Assembly: GCA_020310875.1 (NCBI GenBank)
Contig: CM035437.1
Location: 53,268,965 to 53,332,964 of the forward strand
Source: Ceratopteris richardii
Lineage: Eukaryota > Streptophyta > Polypodiopsida > Polypodiales > Pteridaceae
Direction of reading: 5' to 3'
Length of the DNA stretch: 64,000 nucleotides
Part shown: in pieces, positions 31,797 through 43,195 of the stretch
Position numbering within the stretch: the stretch's first letter is position 1
How the letters are laid out: the number at the start of each line of letters is the position of its first letter
Program-made: the position numbers and the translations under genes
The notes under the pieces: generated by a model
The model's database searches: none
Told to the model about the DNA's origin: nothing
What the model saw: the letters and a program-made list of their open reading frames with translations, nothing else

Positions 31797-32910
31797 CTCA
31801 CAACTAGAAGTGGCCACAGTAGGCTACTTCTTGCTCAACAAAAATATGCATGAGCTAACAAGCATGAAACAAAAACCACTAGTGGACACACGACTGTGAT
31901 AGCGACTATCCCTGTTAGAGCCAAAGAAAGCATGTAAATCTAGAGTTAGTGATCCCCCTTGGGATAAAACAATCCAAGTAGTCAGGTACCACTCAAGTAG
32001 TGAGAATGTGCTTAACCACCTGTCAATGCTTGCCACTTGCGCAATGAATAAACTTGCTCATCTAAGAGAGAGAGAGAGAGCAAATAGAATATTAGGCCGA
32101 GTTATGCATAAGTAAATCAAGCATCCAACATCCTATTGATAGAGAACAACATCAAATGCATCTCTAGCATCATGAAGACTTAATTGTAAACTTGTTTCCA
32201 TAAGAGTGGTAATAGTTTTGCAATCTTCAAGGTCAAAACATTGCAATAATGTGTCAATATATTTTGTTTGACACAAAGCTACTCCACCATCAACTTTAAT
32301 AAACGAAATGCCAAAATAATGAGGCAAATTCCCCAAATCTGACATCTCAAAAGAGGCATACAGATCAATCTTAAAATTAGCAATATGTTTCTCATTAGGA
32401 CTAGTGAGTAGCGTGCCATTAGAATAACACAACAATGATCGTAAGCACATCATTTGCACACTTAACATATAAGGTGCTCTCAATTGGAATGTTCTCAAAA
32501 CCATGTGCAATCAAGTAGGCATGTATCTTTTCATACCAAGCACATGGTGCTTGCTTCAAACCATATAATGCCTTTTTTGGCCTACACACTTTGTCTTCAT
32601 TCCCTTTCGGCACAAGATCATGGGGCTAAAATACATACACTTCCTCATGTAAGTCACCATTCAAAAATGCAAATTTAATATTCAACTAATGTACTTTCCA
32701 ACCATGATGAGTTGTAAGTGCACAAATGCTACAAACGTTGGTCATTTGACATGTTGGAGCAAGGGTCTCATCAAAATCAATGCCTCTCTCTTGAGCATAA
32801 CCTTTTGTAACAAGGCTAGCCTTGTACCTATCAACTGCTCCATCAATCTTACACTTCAACTTGTATACCCATTTAGTGCCAATGTCATTTTTGTGTGGAG
32901 GCAAAGTGCA
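31797..32910 (-). pseudogene. F1-3 reverse transcriptase and partial RNase H
   Basis: Contains TKWVYKLKCKIDGAVDRYKA (near 32830-32890), KKALYGLKQAPCAWYEKIHA (near 32510-32575) and RNase H RVSTSGFCFMLVSSCIF (near 31840-31900). The YVDD catalytic motif is destroyed by frame changes near 32410. A (GA)n run at 32061-32078 and a large number of substitutions add to the decay. Confidence 0.85.
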
Positions 32911-34260
32911 TATAGATCAAGTACCATTCTTCATAATAGCATCACATCCAAATTTTTTAATTTTGTGCTTCATCAAAAGAAAGATGCTCACTCTTGTCAC
33001 AAAGACTAGAGGTAGCCATTGCATAGCAATCTGATGCAAAGCAAGCACTATGAGAATTGGAGTATGATATGATAGAGGTGCATCTAATTTTCTAGCTTGC
33101 AAAGTCTGAATGAGCCATTTGGGCATAGTTTTTACCTCCTCTATATCAGCTCTTTCATCAACAAGTGCATCATGTAAAGCTACATCATAAATGAAATGAT
33201 CTGCATCATCACATGAAACTTCTAAAGGCTGCAAAATTGCCTCATTTGGACCAACACTTGATTTTCCACCTATAAAAAGAGGTAGAAAAGTTTCATACAC
33301 ATCTTTGGAGCTAATTGATGCCTCCTTAATACATGAAAATAATGGTTGAATTGCATCTTTCACAAAAACATCATTACTAAACAAAATGCATTTACTATGT
33401 GGATGATACAGATGATAGCCTTTGCTTTCAAAATTGTACCAAACAAAAAGACATTTTATTGCTTTATCATCCAATTTTCTACATTGTTATTAAGGCATTA
33501 ACGCATATGCAAGACAACCAAAGGCACGCAGGTGAGCAAAAGATGGCTTGAGACGATGCCAAGCCTCATATGGAGTGATAGAGTGTAGTGATTTTGTGGG
33601 AAATCTATTAAGTACATATGTTGCACACATAATACCCTCAAGCTAGAAGCTATGTGGTAAAGCTTGACTTTTGATCATACACCTCACCATATCTTTGAGA
33701 CACATGCTCTTTCTTCTAGCAAATCCATTCTTTTGAGGTGTATCCAGCATTGTATATTGGTGGTTTATCCCACGCTCATCGAGAAATGTATTAAAATAAG
33801 AAGACATGTATTCCCCGCCTCGATCAGAATGGAGGGTGTCCATTTTACATGTTGAGAGATCATCAACCAAAACCAGAAACTATTTGAAGCACATAAACAC
33901 TTGATACTTTGCTTTCAATGAATACACCCATGCATGCTTGGGAAAATCATCAATAAAAGTCACAAAGTAAAGGTAGTTCCCAAAAGAAGCTGTCTGCATA
34001 GGACCACACACATCACTATGAAGAAGCTGCAATTTCTAAGTAGCTCATTTTAAACCACCTTTTAAGGAGGAATGTTGCATTTTACCCAAACTACAGCCTT
34101 CACAAACATGTTTAACATGTGCATCAAGTATGGGTAGAGAAGAAACAATTTCAGATTTATGCAGGCATAGTAAACTAGCAAAATTCAGATGACCAAAGTG
34201 TGCATGCCAAACATTTACATATGAGATAGCCTGAGATATTGAGCTACACATGCTGAATCA
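32911..34260 (-). pseudogene. F1-3 integrase and linker
   Basis: Reads WHAHFGHLNFASLLCLHKSE (near 34150-34220) with CEGCSLGKMQ (zinc CxxC kept), then LHSDRGGEYMSSYFN (second Asp, near 33810) and ARRKSMCLKDM near 33710, where the catalytic Glu region is altered. The linker 32917-33474 is open for 185 codons. Stops lie at several places in the core. Confidence 0.82.
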
Positions 34261-34670
34261 TTCACATATTTTGCTTAATCTATGAGCTTATACAACCCAT
34301 GACATAAAATGCCTAAAGCAATTAACATTGCCATTTGATAGATCATGAACTATACATCTATCATCAACAAATTTGATGACCAAGCCGATCTTGCCTAATG
34401 TTGAAACTGAAAATAGATTTCTCTTGATCCCTGGCACAAACAAAGCATCTCAAAATGTGAAAGAACTACCACCAACAGTAGTCAGAATGATCTTAACAAA
34501 TCCCATTATAGGATAAGAGGAGTTGTTAGTGCATGTGATAGTATTCCCAGTAGGGGCAGGCTTAAGTGAACTGAATAAATTATTCTACGAGGTAATATGT
34601 TTGGTTGCCCCACTATCAAAGTACCAAACATCTAAGTCTATTGTAGACATATATCATCAGAAGATGGTCC
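34261..34670 (-). pseudogene. F1-3 protease
   Basis: Frame text includes WYFDSGATKHI (near 34600) and the LSVSTLGKIGLVIKF-type end near 34380. The catalytic D-S-G is present. Single-base slips break the frame. Confidence 0.78.
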
Positions 34671-35680
34671 ATAGCTGCAAACAATATTAAATGCCTATTC
34701 ATTGTGCATAAGATTAGTAGACTCTATTTTAGGTGTAGAGGCCTCTACAACAACCATTCAAGTCTCTTTCTTCTTTGCCTCTTCTGCAACCAATTTTGGA
34801 GAACTCTTTATCACATGATCATTTCCTTTACAGTATTTGCATAACTGTTTCCGCTTTTCTATATTCTTCTCATGTTTGTCTTCCCTTTTTGACTATGCAG
34901 AATAAGTAGATTTTTTCTTACTAGTATATGAGCTTCATCTTCATTTGCCCTTCTAACTAGCTAAGAAAGCTTGATCTGTAAACACATAGTGGACATGTTC
35001 TGCCTAAACTAACCTTCTTCCAATAAAACATAGACTAACTCCTCAAATGTTAAGACATTTGATTTGCCTTTCATCATCAACAAAAGAGTAGAAGCAAAAC
35101 TCTAATATGAATCACGAAGACCATTAATAATGGTTTGCACAAGTAAACTATCTCGTAAGACTTCATTTGCAAAAATTAACTGCTCTTTCAAATCTTTGAT
35201 CTTTGTCAAAAAACTATCCATAGAATCTCACTCATTCATATGCTCACTCTCCTACTGTTTTCAGAGGCAAGCAACACGAGCCTCATTTCTTGCCTACTTT
35301 AAAGTGGTAAGTGTATCACAAGCATCCTTTGTTGTTTTGCATGAGTCAATATTAGGGATAATGGCACGTTTAACAGACAAAGCTATTAATACATGTGCTT
35401 GAGCATCTCTATCGTCCCATCAAATCTGCTCTACAATAGGTGCAATAGGAACTGCAACATGAACAAGACTTTGAAGATCTTCATCTTCAACGCCATCTTC
35501 ATCACCTTCAATCATTATATTTGCAAGTGTAGAAGGTAGTTTTTCAACATCTTACACAATATTCCATACTTTTTTTTCCACCAATACATGATCCATCATA
35601 TATGCCCATAACGGGTAATTAATGCCATCCAACTTTTCCTCAACAATCAACATCCAAAATGCATCATTGCTTTCAGCCAT
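34671..35680 (-). pseudogene. F1-3 gag
   Basis: Starts at the ATG complementary to 35678-35680 (MAESNDAFW) in the same place as in F1-1. It runs through the capsid-like region to a zinc knuckle area near 34820-34850 (KYCKGNDHVIKSSPK, last Cys replaced). Frame is lost repeatedly. Confidence 0.8.
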
Positions 35681-35959
35681 GGCCACTCACTGAAATATCT
35701 TGATGTAGAAATATGATTGTAAAGTTGAACCAAACTACCATGTCGAGCTTTACTAAACTTGTATTACACTTCAAGGCGCTTGTACTACGAATTGAAACAT
35801 GTATATATTTTTGGCACAAAAGGACAAAATTGCATGCACAAGCACTGTGATAGTGCATTCGGAGGTCAAAAGGAGCCCTGAGTATGCTCATCAATTTTCA
35901 TGTGATTCTAAGACTATGACCAGACGGGTGTTGATGATGCCCTAGATGAAGCGGAGCCT

Positions 35960-35971
35960 GCTCTGATACCA
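35960..35971 (-). other. F1-3 primer binding site
   Basis: The plus strand reads gctctgatacca, an exact reverse complement of TGGTATCAGAGC, two bases from the LTR. Confidence 0.92.
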
Positions 35972-35973
35972 AT

Positions 35974-36205
35974 TGTTGGATTTTGAGGTCTATGAAAGCA
36001 TGCAAACAACACAAGGAAGAAGAAGAAGCTTGGAGCACAACACACAATATTGAATGTATTACCAAGTGAATGTACAAAGATGAGTCATCCATTAGGGTTA
36101 TGGATGTATATAAAATTTGAGGGAAAAAAACCTCCTAAATAGGGAAAAAAGTGCCCCGGTGATCCTAAGTGTGTTCACACATATTACTACCAAAATATAT
36201 CAATA
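35974..36205 (-). repeat. F1-3 5' LTR
   Basis: 232 bp, homologous to the F1-1 LTRs. Its left edge is TGTTGG and its right edge is a damaged caata. Confidence 0.9.
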
Positions 36206-38170
36206 GTCAGGGGCTACTAAACAAGCAATCAACTCTTATGGTCTCCACCTTCCAACCCAAGAAAACATCCAGGGAGAGACGAGCCATACACGCACTCATT
36301 AGGTAAAATTTCTCTAATTTTATGGAATATATGCCTTATTAGGGCCAATTTTTTAAAAGAAGAAAAAAGTAAAAAAAAAAATCCCATCCTCATAGATTAG
36401 CCATCCCCTTTGTTGGATAACCCTTGGGCACATTGCTCAAGACTTGCATCTTTCACATGATTCTCAATAAGTGCATCTAAAGTTGCATTCATAGGACCAC
36501 CCTACAAGGTTGTGCATCAGACACAATTCCGTGATACCCATGCATTGCACTAAGTAGTCCCCCTCTTACTACTTCCACAATCTACTTCTAATAGTTTTTC
36601 TTTTATGTTTTAACTTGTGGAAGTAGCTTTATTTTCTTTTTATTTATCACCACACAGACACCCCTTCAATACTAATCCAGTTTATTTTCATTTTTTTCCA
36701 TCCATCCTTTTTTTGTTTCTAAAGGGTTGTAATTCACTCATGCACATGCTCCTTATTCCACAATCTTTTAATTTTTTTTAGCACACCATTTATTTTTCCT
36801 TTTGAGGATACACAGGAAAGAATTCAAAAAATCAAAAAAAAAGTCTCAAAAGAGCTTCAATCTATCTATTTGAGAGGTTTGTGTATGCCAACTATTATAC
36901 TACAACACCAATATTTGGGTCTTCATATATGAGCATCAATACTCATGCTCACCCTAGAGGCCACAAAGATGTCTATTGAGGATGACAAAAGCGAGGGGGA
37001 GTGTTGGAGGAAGCTCAAAAGAATTTCCAATCAATGTGGACAAAGCTTTGCCAAGGATGAGGAAAATGGTAAAAATGAAGCACAAGCATGGAAGCAAAGG
37101 AGTGTTAACATCTTGCCAGTTTCAGCACTCTATTACTCTTTCAGCTCAATAGTTTGCACATTGATCTTTTGCACTACAGACCAGACCTCAACTAGGGTTC
37201 TTGGCTAGAGGGAATTCCTAGTTATAGGTCCCTTAACTTTTCCTATCTATGCAATCTTCATCTACTTATCACGCTCGTAGAATGCATAGCTTAAATTGTA
37301 CCAGATATCACCGTAACTATCATACTTAGACAATCACTATAAAGCAATAATCTTCAACAACGATTTTAGCAAACTTCCATTAACACCATATTCATAGATT
37401 ATTAATAAGTATGTAGTTCATTGAATATACTCTTCAATGGAAAATTCAATTTGTTATGGAACACAGATAGACTATTGATGAATGATAGACATAATTACGT
37501 AGAACACGACTTGTCCACAAACCACCAGTGAACTCATGCTCCGTGCGTTGTTTCGTCACGAACTTGATTCATTATATTATCTGTAAAGATTGCTTTGAAG
37601 GGGTAGCCTCCACTTATATTTTTTGGTAATACAATTTAATTTATATTTACATCCTAGAGTCCTACCACTAGCACGCACAACGGACCTAAACCCAAAAATA
37701 CTATTACTACAAATCAATATCCAAAACTAAATTCACATCATCTTTTTTGTGAGAATGAAATTATTCAAATTGGATGGTAATCCAAAAATCCATCCTTAGC
37801 TTCAACACAACCGTTTTGGAGCTTTTTATGTGCCACTCGAAGAGTAGCCAAAAGAGTAGTCTCACCCATCAAGAAGGAACTAGATGATGTACCAACTATA
37901 GTGTGTACTCTCGATGAATCTCCTTAGTTTTGGAAATCACATCGCTCAAGTCTCGAGATGGAGAAGGTGATGTGCCGACAAACCTCCGGGAATGGACTTA
38001 CGAAGATGTCTCTCTTCTGATATGCCTCCCTACCATGCACTACTCCAATAATCTCTCATAACCCAATGTCACAAACGAATCTCCCAGGTGGCACTCATGT
38101 GTGTGCCCTACTTAATTATTCTAAGGGTTGGTTTATACCAACTCTTCCTATGAGGCTCCTTTGTGATATT
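36206..38170. other. Non-coding stretch, probably including the 3' LTR of a chromodomain gypsy
   Basis: No coding sequence recognised. At 36986-37001 the plus strand reads aaagcgagggggag followed by TGTTGG, a good polypurine tract plus LTR start for a plus-strand element, but no second LTR was found. At its right end (up to 38170) it should be the 3' LTR of the minus-strand gypsy whose pol ends at 42338: removing copy F1-2 joins a purine tract (aaggggaaggaaa) to TGTCACAAAGG on the minus strand. The left edge of that LTR cannot be set from one copy. The ORF at 36945-37208 crosses the polypurine-like tract and is not a credible gene. Confidence 0.5.
38166..38170 (+). repeat. Target site duplication of F1-2, left copy (ATATT)
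   Basis: ATATT before the LTR pairs with ACATT at 42333-42337, one mismatch. Confidence 0.7.
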
Positions 38171-38395
38171 TGTTGATATATTTAGGTAGTGATGTGTGTG
38201 AACACACTAGGACCATTGGGGCACTTTTTTCCCTCTTTAGGAGGTCTTTCCCCCACCTTGTATATATGTTTGTAACCCCAATGGGTCATCTTTGTACATT
38301 CTAGTGGTAATACAATCAATATTGTGTGTTGTGCTCCAAGCTTGTTCTTCTTCCTTGTGCTATTTCTGTGCTTTCATAGACGTCAAACTCCAACA
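38171..38395 (+). repeat. F1-2 5' LTR
   Basis: 225 bp, TGTTG to CAACA. The primer site after it is damaged (ttagtatcaaag at 38397-38408). Confidence 0.9.
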
Positions 38396-38859
38396 ATTAG
38401 TATCAAAGTAGGTCCTCACTTCATCTAAGGCGTCGTTGACACCCCTCTGGTCATGGTCTCAAAATCACATGAAATTTGGTGAGCATACTCAAGGTGATTA
38501 GGAGTTCAAAAGAACTTTGATGTGTCATGCCAAAAGTACGATTTGAGCTCGTTTTAGCCTCTAAAAGCACTATCATAATGCTTGTGCATGCAATTTTATC
38601 TTTTTCTGCCAAATATATATACAGGCTTTGGTTCGCTAGTATAAGTGTCTCAAAGTCTGCGACAAGTTTAGCAGAACTCGATAGGGTAGTTCTGTCATTG
38701 TTTTGCAAGGAAGAAAGAGGCTAGAATGGTTGTTGAAGAGGCCCCTACACCCAAAACAGAGCCTGCTAATCTTGTGCAGAATGAAGAATGGACATTTACC
38801 ACTATTTGTAGATATGACCCATCTTCTCATGGATAGTGTATCTTTGTAGTAGACTCAGA

Positions 38860-39170
38860 TGTTTGGTACTTTGATAGTGGGGCAACCAAACATATTACCT
38901 CATAGCGCAATTTCTTCACTTCACTCGAGTCTACCCCTACAAGGAATACTATCACATGCGCCAGTAACTCCTCTTATCATGTTATTGGAGTTGGTAAGAT
39001 CATTTTGACTACTACTGATGGTAGTTCTTTTACATTGTCAGATGCTTTATTTATGCTAGGGATCAAAAAGAATATATCATCAAGTTTAGCTTTAGCCAAG
39101 ATTGGCTTGGTTGTGAAATTTATTGATGATAGATCTATAGTTCATGATCTGTCGAATGGCAATGCCATTA
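38860..39170 (+). pseudogene. F1-2 protease
   Basis: DVWYFDSGATKHI-type text near 38855-38900 followed by LTTTDGSSFTLSDALFMLGIKK (39005 onwards) and LAKIGLVVKFIDD. Catalytic D-S-G kept, frame lost near 38900-38960. Confidence 0.8.
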
Positions 39171-40340
39171 CTGCTTCTAGAATTTTATGTTGTAGGTTGT
39201 ATAAGCTCATAAACTATGAAAAATTTATGATTGATTCATCATATGCAATACATGATTCTCAGGCTTTGTCAGATGCAAAGCTTTGGCATGCACGCTTTGG
39301 TCATTTAAATTTTGCTAGTTTGCTATGCCTATAGAAATATGAAAGGATGTCATCTCTACGCAAGCTTGAGGCACTTGGTAAACATGTCTGTGAAGGCTGT
39401 ATTTTGGGCAAAATATAGTGTTTCTCATTCCCAAAAGAAGGTCCAGTTCGAGCTACTAAAAAATTGCAACTTGTTCACAATGATGTCTATGGTCCTATGT
39501 AGACATCCTCTTTTGGAAACTTTCTTAACTTCGTGACTTTCATTGATGATTCTTTCAAGCATGCATGGGTATATCCATTGAAAGCAACGTCCGAAGTGGT
39601 TATGTGCTTCAAATAATTTTTGGTTCTGGTTGAAAATATGTTAGCATGTAAAATGGGCACCCTCCATTCTGATCGGGGGGGATATATGTCTTCTTATTTT
39701 AATGCATTTCTGGTTGAACATGGGATAAAACATCAGTGTACAATGTTGTATCCACCTCAAACAAATGGATTTGTTGAACGAAAGAACAAGTCACTCATGG
39801 AGATGGTGAGGTGTATGGTCAAGGGTCAAGCTTTACCACAGTTTCTGACTTGAAATTGTTTTGTGTGTAGCATATGTACTTAATAGGTGTCCCACTAAAG
39901 CATTGCAATCTATCACTCCATATGAGGCTTGGCATGGTTGCAAGCCATCTGTTGCTCACCTACATGTTTTTGGTTATTTGACATATGCATTAGTGCCTAA
40001 ACAATAACGCAAAAAATTGGATGATAAAGCAGTCAAATGTATTTTTGTTGGGTACAGTTTTTAAAGCAAAGGCTATCGTCTCTATCATCCATAGAACAAA
40101 CCCATTATGATTAGTCGTGATGTTGCTTTTGTGGAGGACATTATGCAACCATTACTTTCATGTACTAAGGAGACATATGTTTGCTCCAAAGATATGTATG
40201 ATACTTTGCTGCCTCTTTCTATAGGTGGACAATCTAGTGTTGGTCTGAATGAGGCAATTTCTCAACCTTTATAGGTTTCATGTGATGATGCAAATCATTC
40301 CATTTCTGATGCAGATTTATACGATGAACTTGATGAGAAA
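39171..40340 (+). pseudogene. F1-2 integrase and linker
   Basis: Zinc domain HARFGHLNFASLL (near 39288) followed by a stop at about 39332, then CEGCILGK in another frame, the core with HSDRGG (one codon shorter than the family) near 39675, NGFVERKNKS (catalytic Glu kept) near 39765, and the linker FVGYSF, KGYRLYHP near 40045-40095 with stops. Confidence 0.82.
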
Positions 40341-42030
40341 GTTGATATTGAGGAGGCAAGACTTATGCCTAAATGGTTGGTGCACACTTTGCGAGATAGC
40401 AAACTAGATGCACCTCCATCATATCATACTCGTTCAAGCTCTCAGAGTCCTTTTGCATCAGATTGTTGTGCTATGGCTACCTCTAGTCAGAATGATGAGA
40501 ATGGGCCTCTTTCATTTGATGAAGCACAAAATTCTAAAAATTAGATGGCTACTATGCAATCAAAATATGATGCTATTGTGAAAAATGGTACCTGGTCTTT
40601 ATGTGACTTGCCTCCTGCCAAGAAAGCCATTGGCACTAAGTGGGTATACAAGCTGAAGTGTAAGCTTGATGGAACAATTGAGAGGTATAAGGATAGGCTT
40701 GTTGCAAAGGGTTATGCTCAAGAAAGAGGCATTAATTTTGATGAGACCTTTGCTCCTACATGCCGAATGTTCGTAGCATTTGTGCACTTGTAGCTCATCA
40801 TGGTTGGAATGTACATCAGTTGGACATTAAAACTCCAATTCTGAATGGTGACTTGCATGAAGAAGTTTATGTTTTTCAAGCCCATGGCTTTGTGTAGAAA
40901 GGGCATGAAAACAAAGAAGAAGAAGGGCTTTGTGTAGGTTGAAGAAGGCATTATATGTTTTAAAGCAAGCACCACATGCTTGGTATGAAAACATATATGC
41001 GTATCTGATTGCATATGGTTTTGAGAATAGTCCGATTGAAAGCACCTCATATGTTAAGCATGCAAATGATGTGCTTTTGATCATTGTTTTGTATGTTCAT
41101 GACATGTTCACTAGTACCCATGAGAAGCATATTGCTGACTTTAAGGTTGATTTGCATGCCCCATTTGAGATGTCGGATTTGAAGCATTTGAATCATTATT
41201 TGGGCATTCAATTTATACAAGTTGATGGCAGAATAGCTTTGTGTCAAACAAAATATATCGACACATTATTGCAGTAATTTTGGCCTTGAGGACTACAAAC
41301 CTATTGCCACTCCTATGGAGACAGTTTACAATTGAGTCTTCATGATGTTGGAGCTGCATTTGATGTTGTTCTCTATTATGAAGCAGTTGGATGCTTGATT
41401 TACTTATGCATTACTCGGCCAGATATTCAGTTTGTTATCTCAAAGATGAGCAAGTTTATGCATTGACCAAGTGTCAAGCATCGGCAGGTAGTTAAGCGCA
41501 TCTTTCGCTACTTGAGTGGTACACGGCTACCTAGATTATTTTATCCCAAGAGGGGATCACTACCACCAGATTTATACTAGTTGCTATGACACTCGCGTGT
41601 CCACTAGTGGCTTTGGCTTCATGCTTGGTAGCTCATGTATAGCTTGGTTCAGTGAGAAGCAGCCTATTGTGGCCACTTTTAGTTGTGAGGCCGAGTATAG
41701 GGCAACTTTCATAGCGACTGTTGAGTGTGTGTGTGTGGCTGAGATGCCTTATGGCTGATTTGGGTGTTGGTCAATATTCTGCCACCACCATCTTCACTGA
41801 GAGTCAGAGTGCATTGGCAGTTGTGAGGAACCCCGTGTTCCATGCTCGCACTAAGCACATTGAGGTGCACTGTCATTATGTCAAGGAGAGGTTCTCTATT
41901 GGAGAGATTAGTTTGGCATGTGTACCCACATACGAGAACATTATAGACCTTTTCACAAAGGCTCTGACTAGGGAGAAGTTTGAAGCTTTCTGCAAAGCTT
42001 TGGGCTTACTTCCTTTTGTGGATTGTTTCC
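40341..42030 (+). pseudogene. F1-2 reverse transcriptase and RNase H
   Basis: RT text includes GTKWVYKLKCKLDGTIERYK (40637-40695), KGYAQERGINFDETFAPTCR, LKKALYVLKQAPHAWYENIYA (40938 onwards) and YVHD in place of YVDD near 41095, which would abolish catalysis. RNase H includes DTRVSTSGFGFMLGSSCIAW (41587), CEAEYRATF, FTESQSALAVVRNPVFHART and FTKALTREKF (41950-41985). The Asp of the TDSQ motif is Glu here. Frame breaks at about 40790, 40910, 41276 and 41578. Confidence 0.88.
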
Positions 42031-42099
42031 GCATAGCTTGGCACTTCCTTATACATGAGTGTCAGCTCCTTGTTCACCGCATCACTAACAAGGTGTATT

Positions 42100-42332
42100 T
42101 GTTTATATATTTAGGTAGTGATGTGTGTGAACAAACTAGGACCACCGGGGTACTTTTTTCCTCCTTTAGGAGGTTTTTTCCCCCGACTTGTATATATGTC
42201 TATAGCCTTAACGAGTCACTTATCTTTGTACATTCTAGTGGTAATACATTCAATATTGTGTGTTGTGCTCCAAGCTTCTTCTTTTTCTTCCTTGTGATGT
42301 TCACATGCTTCTGCAAACCTCAAACTCCAAGA
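42100..42332 (+). repeat. F1-2 3' LTR
   Basis: 233 bp aligned with 38171-38395. It ends ccaaga in place of CCAACA. Confidence 0.9.
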
Positions 42333-42337
42333 ACATT
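42333..42337 (+). repeat. Target site duplication of F1-2, right copy (ACATT)
   Basis: One mismatch from 38166-38170. Confidence 0.7.
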
Positions 42338-43195
42338 TCCTTCCCCTTAACTCCATTTTTGTCCTCAAAATGGTATTGAAAGGTCCTCAAGTACGAGAAA
42401 GTACATGAATTAGTACTCCCACTAGATCCCCATGTATTTGATATACATGTTCATATCTCCGTGTTGTTTCCCCTTGTCCTTCTCCTTAAGAAGATTCTTA
42501 GGAAGGTAATCTAAAGTTGGGAAACTTTCTCTAAAGGGTTTTAACCCGCTCCCATATGCCACTATCTTTTGAACTATCTTTCCACTTTACTAGACATTGT
42601 TTATATAAGTGACTCCTTGTCCATTTTTCTCGAGTGTGTAGTATGCCCTCAAGCTCATGTGGAACAGATTGAACAAAAATAGGCTCTACTCCCTCATTAT
42701 CTAGAATGAGGTTTTCATATTCACCCCACCTTTTCTTAAGCCGGTTAACATGAAAAACTAGATGAATGTGACTATTCTATGGAAGTTGGAGCTGGTAAGC
42801 TTTCCTATTCTCTTAAGTATTGTGAAAGGTCCACAATATCTAGGAGATAAATTTGGACGAGGTTCCGTCTTCATGGTTTCAAACCTAGATGGAACCCTAA
42901 GAAAGACTTGCTCCCCTACCTCAATGTCGATGTCTCTCCTTTGAGGGTCAGCATAGGCTATCCTTAGCTCTCCTAATACTATCCTTAGGAAGCCTAAGCA
43001 TATCATCCATCTCTTCCAATAAGTCCTTTACAGCTTGAACTTTCTCATTCTACAATCCTATTGCATAGGGAGCTCTTGATTGAAACCCCTACATAAGCAT
43101 GAATGGACTATGCCCAGTGGAAGAGTGCTTGGCACTATTATATGCAAACTCTATTATAGGTAAGTACTCCTCCCAATTAGTTTGCCTTTCATACA
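42338..43195 (-). pseudogene. Ty3/gypsy integrase C-terminus with chromodomain (chromovirus)
   Basis: From right to left on the minus strand: WEEYLPIIEFAYNSAKHSST (43090-43165, end of integrase core), then an AYADPQRRDIDIEVGEQVFL stretch, then LSPRYCGPFTILKRIGKL (GPY/F module, near 42790-42850), then a chromodomain with LVKWKDSSKDSGIWERV (near 42550-42610), then a purine tract into the LTR. Chromodomains of plant chromoviruses direct insertion to heterochromatin. Stops occur between the motifs. The upstream pol is missing: at 43195 the sequence changes to copia F1-4. Confidence 0.85.

Larger units (their letters stand above)
31797..36205 (-). mobile_element. Copia family F1, copy F1-3 (minus, 3' end missing)
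   Basis: From right to left: 5' LTR (35974-36205), exact primer site, leader, gag, protease, integrase, reverse transcriptase and the first part of RNase H, ending inside RNase H at 31797. The 3' LTR and the last third of RNase H are absent. Stops and frameshifts are spread over all domains. The right flank after the LTR is gtcag; a matching duplication cannot exist on the truncated side. Confidence 0.9.
38171..42332 (+). mobile_element. Copia family F1, copy F1-2 (both LTRs, gag deleted)
   Basis: LTRs at 38171-38395 and 42100-42332 enclose leader, protease, integrase, RT and RNase H. The leader runs directly into the post-knuckle gag tail at about 38700, a deletion of roughly 980 bp compared with F1-1 (2515 to about 3490). 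The near-duplicate flanks ATATT/ACATT support a single insertion, into the polypurine tract/LTR boundary of the gypsy at 42338-43195. All domains carry stops. Confidence 0.92.

Noticed and set aside
36945..37208. 87-codon ORF
   Set aside because: Spans a polypurine-like tract and LTR-like start; not conserved in anything seen.
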